Part shown: positions 27,141-32,960 of the stretch, piece after piece | Layout of the letters: every line of letters starts with the position of its first letter | How positions within the stretch are numbered: position 1 is the first letter of the stretch | NCBI GenBank assembly: GCA_013373595.1 | Contig: JABXHO010000008.1 | Coordinates: 1 to 32,960 of the forward strand | Length of the DNA stretch: 32,960 bases | Reading direction: 5' to 3' | DNA from: Flavobacteriales bacterium | Lineage (GTDB): Bacteria > Bacteroidota > Bacteroidia > Flavobacteriales_D > Crocinitomicaceae | Made by a program: the position numbers and the translations under genes | The notes under the pieces: model-generated | Database searches by the model: none | Told to the model about the DNA's origin: nothing | What the model saw: the letters and a program-made list of their open reading frames with translations, nothing else

Positions 27141-27563
27141 TCATAAGATCCAAACTTGGGATAGGCTGCGTACAACACTCCGCTTTTTGGGAGGTGGCTT
27201 CGCATACGTATGAACAACAAAAAGTTCCTCGTTGAATTCTGCATTTGCCGAGAATACTGGCTCAGGTGAACACGTTAATGGAACGAAAGATGTTGTTACT
27301 TTCTGGAAGAAGTCCAACTTCAGTTTGAAGATTTTCACCTCATCATCGCAGCAATCATCGTCTTCTTCCTGTTCATCAATTGAACAACAAACGGGTTCAT
27401 CTTGATGCGCATCATCGCAATGATCTTCTTCATCTACAGGAGCGAAATACGAAACAAAGGTTCCATCTTCCTCACATGTATGCAAGAATACGCTAATCCC
27501 GATGCTCCCAAATAAAAGGAACAACGCAGAAAAGAGAACGATAATGCCTTTGGTTTTGCGCAT
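27141..27563 (-). CDS. HYC_CC_PP-type cysteine-rich membrane protein
   Basis: This 140-residue protein has one N-terminal hydrophobic segment (about 7-27) followed at once by LHTCEEDG. The exported part contains an acidic cysteine/histidine-rich stretch (C49, C59-C60, C71-C72 among many Asp and Glu). A proline run, KPPPKK, lies at about 122-127 near the end. The order His-x-x-Cys, then Cys-Cys pairs, then Pro-Pro matches the HYC_CC_PP family, small Bacteroidota proteins that I recall near metal-related TonB receptors. The function is not established; binding of a soft metal at the envelope is plausible. It lies 95 bases upstream of the TonB receptor on the same strand and divergent from nfu. 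A -7-like box (minus strand 27576-27569, TATCTTTG) lies so close to the ATG that it would give a nearly leaderless message. Confidence 0.85.
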   Translation of the reverse strand: MRKTKGIIVLFSALFLLFGSIGISVFLHTCEEDGTFVSYFAPVDEEDHCDDAHQDEPVCCSIDEQEEDDDCCDDEVKIFKLKLDFFQKVTTSFVPLTCSPEPVFSANAEFNEELFVVHTYAKPPPKKRSVVRSLSQVWIL

Positions 27564-27633
27564 ATCATCAAAGATAAACGAAGTATTTGAAACTATTCGG
27601 TTAAAATATGGACTATTCTTGAAATGTTTCGAC

Positions 27634-27641
27634 TAATTTTG
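27634..27641 (+). promoter_or_regulatory. Bacteroidota-type -7 box upstream of nfu
   Basis: TAATTTTG (27634-27641) matches the TAnnTTTG consensus exactly and would place transcription start about 13 bases before the nfu ATG. No well-spaced TTG element was found upstream, so this is only half of the expected promoter. Confidence 0.45.
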
Positions 27642-27659
27642 TAGTTCAAAAGCAATATT

Positions 27660-28268
27660 ATGAAAGTACCAGTTACCATTTACGCCGAAATGACACCGAA
27701 TCCTTCCACTATGAAATTCGTTGCGAATAAGCACTTATTGGGAATTGGTGATTCTGCTGAATTTCAGTCGGGAGCATCTGCGAAAGGATACTCACCATTG
27801 GCTGAAGAATTGTTCAAATTACCCTTTGTTGATGGTGTTTTCATCGCTTCGAACTTTGTCACGATTACGAAAACGGATAACCTTTCATGGGATTTCATCA
27901 CGATGGAATTGCGTGAATTCATCCGAGAGTGGATTGCTGACGGAAAAGAAGTATTGGTGATGTTGCCACCGAAGGAATCGCAACCTGTTGCATCCGAGGA
28001 ATCCAACGAGGCACCTAAGAAAGTATTTGCTCCATCCGAATACGATGATGCGATTTCTGATTTATTGGATGAATATGTTCGTCCTGCTGTTGCCAACGAC
28101 GGAGGCGCAATCGATTTCCGAGGATTTGAAGACGGGATTGTAACCGTAACCTTGAAAGGGTCTTGTTCTGGATGTCCATCGAGTACAGCTACGCTGAAGG
28201 GAGGTATTGAGCAGTTGTTGAAGCAGCATTTACCAGAGGTAAAAGAAGTTGTAGCTGAGAATGGGTGA
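27660..28268 (+). CDS. NifU-family iron-sulfur cluster protein (Nfu type)
   Basis: This 202-residue cytoplasmic protein has an Nfu N-terminal domain (about 6-100, opening AEMTPNPSTMKFV) and a C-terminal NifU-like domain (about 127-200) with the cluster-ligating CSGC (C169 and C172) in LKGSCSGCPSST. Nfu proteins carry assembled iron-sulfur clusters and deliver them to client enzymes; both cysteines needed for this are present. The two domains are joined by a short charged linker (about 104-122). The ATG at 27660 opens the TPNPST-containing domain at the expected distance. The gene is monocistronic, divergent from the metal-related cluster and followed by a strong terminator. Whether it is linked to metal homeostasis by regulation or only by position is open. 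Confidence 0.95.
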   Translation: MKVPVTIYAEMTPNPSTMKFVANKHLLGIGDSAEFQSGASAKGYSPLAEELFKLPFVDGVFIASNFVTITKTDNLSWDFITMELREFIREWIADGKEVLVMLPPKESQPVASEESNEAPKKVFAPSEYDDAISDLLDEYVRPAVANDGGAIDFRGFEDGIVTVTLKGSCSGCPSSTATLKGGIEQLLKQHLPEVKEVVAENG

Positions 28269-28296
28269 TTCTCATTACTCAATTACTTGAAAATAT

Positions 28297-28332
28297 AAAA
28301 CGGGAGTGTCGTAATTACAACACTCCCGTTTT
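28297..28332. terminator. Bidirectional terminator between nfu and the GLPGLI gene
   Basis: AAAACGGGAGTGT (28297-28309) pairs perfectly with ACACTCCCGTTTT (28320-28332) around a 10-base loop. T-runs occur in both directions. It sits between two convergent genes and can serve both. Confidence 0.9.
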
Positions 28333-28348
28333 TTCTATTCGATTTTTT

Positions 28349-29086
28349 TTACAACCACTCAAACTGAGCGTCCAGATCTTCCTTCTTGATCCATTTACCC
28401 ATTCGTTCGATAAGTAAGGCCTTCAATTCTTCCTCCTTGAAGACATCTTTGCTCTTTCCTTTTGGCGTCATTACTTCTTCAGGCGGTGTCATTTCTTTCA
28501 CTCGCTTCGCGAAGTAAACTATACTTCCTTCTTCATTGGCAAAACCAAGAATAGCTCCTGGCAAACCGTCGAATCCTTCTGGACCTACCGATGGAACAAT
28601 ATCTGACGTGAACCACGCATACAAACGCGTTGTGTCATTTAGTTCCAACATGGATTTGCGACACATGTAACCCGCAATTCTTCGCTTGCTATCGGTTACC
28701 TTCCACACCCGTTTTTTCAATGAGTCCTGAATGGTCATTGGTGTTCCCATCATTACCATTTCAACGGTGCGCTCGTCCTGTGCTAAGTTTTTGTAGGTTG
28801 TGTTCTGAGGCGTTAACATTTTCATCATTCCGCGCTCCATTTGATCTCCTTCAATAGGAACAAATGCCGATCTATTTTCATCGAAATACAAGGCAAAGCT
28901 GTCGACATTCCATGTAACATCATCGTTCAACATGGGAGCCACACGCGGATTATCCTTGAATATTTTTTTCAAGTTCATCTTTCTGTAAAAGACAATCTTT
29001 CCCGATGTCATCTGGGCGAACGAGGTTGCCGTCATCAACACAACAACCGCCGCTGCTACGTATTTTTTAATGCCATTTGAAATCAT
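28349..29086 (-). CDS. GLPGLI family protein
   Basis: This 245-residue exported protein has a signal peptide (about 1-25, ending TSFAQ). The family-defining segment is at about 171-182 (GFDGLPGAILGF), preceded by AWFTSDIVPSVGPEG. This is the standard layout of GLPGLI proteins, a Bacteroidota-specific family of unknown function often encoded beside outer-membrane beta-barrel receptors, as here. Its start overlaps the 3' end of the barrel gene by 20 bases, so translation is probably coupled and the two products may act together at the outer membrane. The C-terminal part (about 200-245) is charged and helix-like. A shared bidirectional terminator follows. Confidence 0.92.
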   Translation of the reverse strand: MISNGIKKYVAAAVVVLMTATSFAQMTSGKIVFYRKMNLKKIFKDNPRVAPMLNDDVTWNVDSFALYFDENRSAFVPIEGDQMERGMMKMLTPQNTTYKNLAQDERTVEMVMMGTPMTIQDSLKKRVWKVTDSKRRIAGYMCRKSMLELNDTTRLYAWFTSDIVPSVGPEGFDGLPGAILGFANEEGSIVYFAKRVKEMTPPEEVMTPKGKSKDVFKEEELKALLIERMGKWIKKEDLDAQFEWL

Positions 29087-31853
29087 CTTCTTTTGTTTTA
29101 CGGTTGTTAAATCTTAATGTCGCTTTCAAGAGGAAATACCTAGAAATGATCGTTGTTCGGTAATCGGTTACGATGTTTCCATTGATTTCTCTTCGTGCAT
29201 TGATGTTTTGGTTCAGGATGTCATTTCCAACAATCGAGATCATCAAGTTTTGCGTTTTGAGGAACTTCTTGCTGATCTCTGCATTCAACACGAAGAAATC
29301 GGTGTCGAAGAATCCATCTCCAGGTTGCGTGTTTCGCGTGTAAGCAGCATCAACACCAATTCCCCATCCTTTTGGCAATCTCCAATTACCATATCCACCG
29401 TAGTTCTCAATTGAGTATGGAGTTCGAGTACCATTCAACGAGCTTACGGCATTGTTGTATGAGTATTTTCCATTGATTCCGAACTCAACTGAATCTCCAA
29501 AGAATCTAAACTCGATGTTCAATCCTGGAGTGATTCCGTAATTGTTTGTTGTATTCTCCTCACCCAAAACGATGTTTGTAAATCGGTTGTAGGAAGCATT
29601 CAATTCTGGTCTGAACTCAATTTTTCGGTTCAAAATCGGGAAGCCTGCTCCACTGTAAAGGAATGCATTTCCGTTTCCGTCTACGTTGATTGTTTTGGAC
29701 ACTGTTCTACCGAATGCGTCGTAATCTACTTGGGTTGAGAAGGCGTCGTTCGTAACGCTTCCAAAAACACCTGCATACACATATCGACCTGTCAATGCGC
29801 TCCAGTTATTGAACTGAATGTTCAAACTGTGCACATAGTTTGGTTTCAAATCAGGATTTCCTTCTTGGATTCTGTTTGGGTTCGTGTTATCAGGAACAGG
29901 TTGCAAATCGTTGATAGACGGCTGATCTGAGCTTGTTCTATAGTTGAAATTGAAACGTCTTCCCATTGTTGGTTTATACGTGTATCGGAACTGGGGCAAT
30001 ATGTTGTTGATGTTCTGGTTGATCGTATTATTTGAAATACGGTTCACGTTATCAATGTTGATATTTCGTGCTTTCACCATTCCTCGAACGATGTGTTTGC
30101 TCGTTTCATAAATCAACCCAACTCCCAATCGGTGTTGTTGACGTGTGTTGTCGAAAATATTTGAGAACGTTGTATTCGTGTCGGTGAACATTCCTGTTGA
30201 TACGTTACGATCAAGCGTTACACGATTTTGATTACTGAATCCGTATTGGTACAAGTATTCGGTTTCCAATTTAAACTTCTTCCCGATCGGCTCGATGTAG
30301 GTAACTGTTCCGTAGTGGTTCGAGTTTCCGTTATCATTTACTTTGGCCTGTTGCAACGAATCCGTCAGTGTACTTGTTGAGTAGAAATTCGTTCTTGAAA
30401 CCAAGGAACCATCCGTTTGATTGTTGTCATAATCGATGTCGTACCGCACTTCCAACTCACGCTTTTTCTTCATGAATTTTCGGTTGATACTTGCATAACC
30501 TCCTACGGAAACACCCTTCGAATCGTTGTCTGACTCAACAAATGTCCCTAAGGTTTGAATCCCTTCCGAGTTGAAGAAATCCGAAATATCCGTGTTTGTT
30601 GTTCTTCCTTGATCAAAACGTACCGATGGTTTGATTCGGAGTGTTGTCAGTGAATCGAGTTGCGTTTCGAGGTCGAAATTAATTCGGTGCGATTCATTAT
30701 CTGTAATGTTTCGCGTTGAATCATCTGTGACATACGATGTATCTGACAAGAAATACTCTGATCGACTTGCCGACGTAGCGTCGAGGTAATTGTTGTAATA
30801 CGAATAGTTGAATCCGATTTTGGTGTTTTTCTTCTTTCCGATTTTATCTGAGAAGTAAATTCCAGCAGTCAACGTTTGTGGGACACCACTCGTGTTTCCT
30901 CCCGCATTTGGATTCCATCTATTCCCCGATGTTGTTTCATTCTCCAAACCAAACTTCTTCATATCGCCCCAACCAAAATTCGAACGAGGTGTGTTGGTTC
31001 CGAGTGCAAAGACAGAAATCTTTTGTGCTCCGTTGAATTTATTGAGCAACAATTCGCCTTCGTAGAATGGATTTGTTCCAATTTCGTTGTTAGTACCCAA
31101 AGGTGTTAGCGCAAAATCGGAGGCGCCGGTTATTCGACCGAAGTAACCTTTCTTCGCATCATCCTTCAGCTTCAGATCGAGGACTTTTATTTTCTCATCT
31201 GATCCACCAATTCCATCTTCATTTTCTTTCTCGTAGACCTGTACCTGCTCAATTCCGTCGGCTCCCAAGTTTTTGGTTGCAATCGTGGGATCGTCACCAA
31301 AGAACTCATCTCCATCTACCAATACCTTTCCAATTTCCTCTCCCTGAGAAGTGATTTTTCCATCTTTATCTACCGAAAGTCCAGGTAATTTCTTTAGAAG
31401 ATCTTCCACAACTGCGCCTTCATGCGTTGCAAATGAATCGGCGACATACACCAAGGTATCACCTTTGTAATAAATTGGATCTTTGTAGGCGTAAATAACA
31501 ACTTCCTCCACATCTTGCAGTGCTTCGGGCATCACAATGGAAGGAATATTGATTTCGTAATTTTCTGAATGACCTAAAATATAGTAGGTTTTATCATCAA
31601 AATTAGGATGTTCAATTGTTAGAGCGAAGGTGTCCGCCGGGAAACCTGTCAATAGAAACTGACCGTTTTTATCTGTCCGTGTAAAACCTAGAAGGACGGA
31701 GTCTTTCATTCGAACTGCCATTGCCATCGCATTTTTCAGTGGCACCGTTCCAGTGGTATCGTAGACAGTTCCATTCACTTTCATGTCTTGAGACCATGCA
31801 AATGAGGTCAAAAAGAGCAGAACAAATAGCGGAAGGAATTTCCAATTTTTCAT
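29067..31853 (-). CDS. TonB-dependent-receptor-like outer membrane beta-barrel protein
   Basis: This 928-residue protein begins with a signal peptide (about 1-22, ending FAWSQ). A carboxypeptidase-regulatory-like domain follows (about 24-105), then a plug-like segment (about 140-235: EDLLKKLPGLSVDKDGKI, VLVDGDEFFGDDP). A long barrel rich in Asn, Tyr and Thr covers about 240-928, typical of the outer membrane beta-barrel family (OMP_b-brl_3). These proteins resemble TonB receptors, but their substrates are mostly unknown. The start at 31853 begins the signal peptide; an in-frame ATG at 31907 adds 18 residues with cysteines that would spoil it. The gene overlaps the GLPGLI gene by 20 bases, a recurrent pair in this phylum. 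Confidence 0.9.
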   Translation of the reverse strand: MKNWKFLPLFVLLFLTSFAWSQDMKVNGTVYDTTGTVPLKNAMAMAVRMKDSVLLGFTRTDKNGQFLLTGFPADTFALTIEHPNFDDKTYYILGHSENYEINIPSIVMPEALQDVEEVVIYAYKDPIYYKGDTLVYVADSFATHEGAVVEDLLKKLPGLSVDKDGKITSQGEEIGKVLVDGDEFFGDDPTIATKNLGADGIEQVQVYEKENEDGIGGSDEKIKVLDLKLKDDAKKGYFGRITGASDFALTPLGTNNEIGTNPFYEGELLLNKFNGAQKISVFALGTNTPRSNFGWGDMKKFGLENETTSGNRWNPNAGGNTSGVPQTLTAGIYFSDKIGKKKNTKIGFNYSYYNNYLDATSASRSEYFLSDTSYVTDDSTRNITDNESHRINFDLETQLDSLTTLRIKPSVRFDQGRTTNTDISDFFNSEGIQTLGTFVESDNDSKGVSVGGYASINRKFMKKKRELEVRYDIDYDNNQTDGSLVSRTNFYSTSTLTDSLQQAKVNDNGNSNHYGTVTYIEPIGKKFKLETEYLYQYGFSNQNRVTLDRNVSTGMFTDTNTTFSNIFDNTRQQHRLGVGLIYETSKHIVRGMVKARNINIDNVNRISNNTINQNINNILPQFRYTYKPTMGRRFNFNYRTSSDQPSINDLQPVPDNTNPNRIQEGNPDLKPNYVHSLNIQFNNWSALTGRYVYAGVFGSVTNDAFSTQVDYDAFGRTVSKTINVDGNGNAFLYSGAGFPILNRKIEFRPELNASYNRFTNIVLGEENTTNNYGITPGLNIEFRFFGDSVEFGINGKYSYNNAVSSLNGTRTPYSIENYGGYGNWRLPKGWGIGVDAAYTRNTQPGDGFFDTDFFVLNAEISKKFLKTQNLMISIVGNDILNQNINARREINGNIVTDYRTTIISRYFLLKATLRFNNRKTKEDDFKWH

Positions 31854-31958
31854 AATAATTGAGGCTTTCTTGAAAGTACAAGTGTAGCAACTTTCTTCTT
31901 TCACCATGGCGAAAAAAGGTTAATTGGTTGTTTTCTTAGGTTGAGAGGAAGCTAGTGA

Positions 31959-32780
31959 TTATTCGCTCTTCTCACTTTTATTCACTCCTAGGAGGATTTG
32001 TTGAGAGCCTGTACCGTCTACAATTGTTTGAAAGTTAACTGTAAGTGGTGTCCCAATCATTTTGGATTCATTGTTACGCAACTCGATGATGAGCGGAGTA
32101 ATTTGCTGAACAATTAACGCGGAAGAGTAGCCATTTTTCGCGTTTTCGCCAACTACCAAGAACTTAAATCCTTCCATATCGACAAACCCTTGAAAGGTTG
32201 TTTCAAATTTCCCTTTTTGGTTGATGATATCGTATGCTCGATCTGAGCTACATGGTGTTTTTTCTGTCACCATATATTGTTCTTGTGGAAGGTAATCTTC
32301 GTAGATCGCCGTTCTGCGCTTCGTTGCTAACACTTCTTCGTTTTCGTCGTAATAAGAAAGTAATTCTACGAAGTAGGAGCTGTCTTTCTCAGATTCGATG
32401 AAAAATTGTTTGGTTGCATATTTCTGTCCATCCTTAAAGTAAAAATGGTTAGAGAAGATGGCATCTGATCCAGCGACAACGAACTGTTCTTTCATTTTCA
32501 CGATCTGGTTGGAGTCGTTCAATGACATAATCACTTCTACCCATTCCGTTTCTCCATTTACATCTCTTGAGTAAAACAAGCTGTTGGCTGTGTACAGTGA
32601 ATCGTTGAAATCAATGGAATTCAAATACGCTTCTCCTTCCACATTTGCTTCCGCTACCACCTCATTTTCCGTATTATTCTCATCGGAAGGGGTTTCATCG
32701 CTTTTTTTGTTCGTATCACAAGCAGCAGTCACCATCATGGTTATTGCTATCACTATCAGAGCATTGAAGTATCGATTCAT
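31959..32780 (-). CDS. Lipoprotein of unknown function
   Basis: This 273-residue protein has a lipoprotein signal with lipobox VTAAC (lipidated C21), then an acidic, low-complexity tether (about 22-50, rich in Glu, Asp and Asn) that probably spaces the folded part from the membrane. The folded part (about 55-265) is beta-strand-like, with many aromatic residues (SLFYSRDVNGETEWVEVIM, HFYFKDGQKYATKQFFIE), and has no motif I recognise. It lies 105 bases upstream of the beta-barrel gene on the same strand, so co-transcription is possible. A TACTTTTG -7 box upstream suggests its own promoter. Confidence 0.82.
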   Translation of the reverse strand: MNRYFNALIVIAITMMVTAACDTNKKSDETPSDENNTENEVVAEANVEGEAYLNSIDFNDSLYTANSLFYSRDVNGETEWVEVIMSLNDSNQIVKMKEQFVVAGSDAIFSNHFYFKDGQKYATKQFFIESEKDSSYFVELLSYYDENEEVLATKRRTAIYEDYLPQEQYMVTEKTPCSSDRAYDIINQKGKFETTFQGFVDMEGFKFLVVGENAKNGYSSALIVQQITPLIIELRNNESKMIGTPLTVNFQTIVDGTGSQQILLGVNKSEKSE

Positions 32781-32813
32781 GTATTTTCGTTTGTACTAGA
32801 ATGTTTGTGAGCA

Positions 32814-32848
32814 CAAAAGTAACAAGAATTGATGGTGATTTCTTGCAA
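32814..32848 (-). promoter_or_regulatory. Predicted promoter of the lipoprotein gene
   Basis: On the minus strand TACTTTTG (32821-32814) matches the TAnnTTTG -7 consensus exactly. TTG (32848-32846) lies 24 bases upstream, slightly further than the usual spacing. The expected start point is about 28 bases before the ATG at 32780. The TTG shares the palindrome TTGCAA with the tRNA promoter. Confidence 0.5.
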
Positions 32849-32873
32849 TATGTGAAAAGAACCCTTATATTTG
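32843..32873 (+). promoter_or_regulatory. Bacteroidota sigma promoter of the initiator tRNA
   Basis: TTG (32843-32845), a 20-base spacer and TATATTTG (32866-32873) match the Bacteroidota TTG/TAnnTTTG promoter. The spacing places transcription start about 25 bases before the tRNA. This is the clearest promoter in the window. Confidence 0.75.
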
Positions 32874-32904
32874 CACCCGCTAGTTGATCGTAACTAGAAT
32901 ATAT

Positions 32905-32960
<56 letters not shown>

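Noticed and set aside
27764-28282. Open frame of 172 codons opposite nfu
   Set aside because: The plus-strand Nfu protein has both domains and the CSGC motif; the antisense product is a Ser/Asn-rich shadow.

Overview
The window looks like a chromosomal segment of a Bacteroidota bacterium, most likely order Flavobacteriales (a Crocinitomicaceae or Fluviicola-like relative is my guess). The basis is the set of family hallmarks present: TonB-dependent receptors with N-terminal carboxypeptidase-regulatory-like domains, a T9SS type A sorting domain, a GLPGLI protein, a HYC_CC_PP-type cysteine-rich protein, an AT-rich base composition, and a TTG/TAnnTTTG promoter in front of a tRNA. Nearly every gene lies on the minus strand. 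The exceptions are a small lipoprotein (19067-19477), an Nfu iron-sulfur protein (27660-28268) and the initiator tRNA cut by the right edge. I see no insertion sequence, phage gene, integrase or CRISPR array. No gene-free gap exceeds 300 bases.

Layout from left to right. 1-475 is the 5' part of a phosphatidylserine-decarboxylase-like gene. 693-1979 is an APC amino-acid permease. 2077-5942 is a pair of secreted proteins (a LolA-like protein, then a 1028-residue BNR/Asp-box propeller). 6070-7545 is an unrecognised secreted protein. 7691-10585 is a compact signalling operon: LuxR/NarL response regulator, unknown soluble protein, 7-TM membrane protein, then a NarL-type histidine kinase. 10718-11125 is an unknown beta-rich protein. 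11320-13683 is a TonB-dependent receptor. 13805-17423 is a run of three translationally coupled trypsin-like serine-protease paralogues. 17548-18804 is metK. 19067-20435 is a lipoprotein gene convergent with a PstS-like phosphate-binding lipoprotein. 20559-23180 is an 873-residue membrane protein joining a degenerate metalloprotease-like segment to an alpha/beta hydrolase. 23268-24248 is a T9SS cargo protein. 24401-27563 is a metal-related cluster (cysteine-rich HYC_CC_PP-type protein, TonB receptor, HMA protein), divergent from nfu. 28349-31853 is an outer-membrane beta-barrel/GLPGLI pair. 31959-32780 is a lipoprotein, and 32905 onward is the initiator tRNA.

Most of the window is envelope biology: outer-membrane import (three TonB-type receptors), periplasmic proteolysis, lipoproteins and signalling. 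The most unusual unit is the three-gene protease operon. The first two members keep a complete His-Asp-Ser triad. The third, a lipoprotein, keeps only the serine and has Gln and Asn in place of His and Asp. This suggests two active proteases paired with a membrane-anchored pseudoprotease. The neighbouring 873-residue protein also has a zinc-protease motif in which every ligand is replaced, fused to a hydrolase with an intact nucleophile motif. All functional statements come from reading motifs by eye; no database search was possible.
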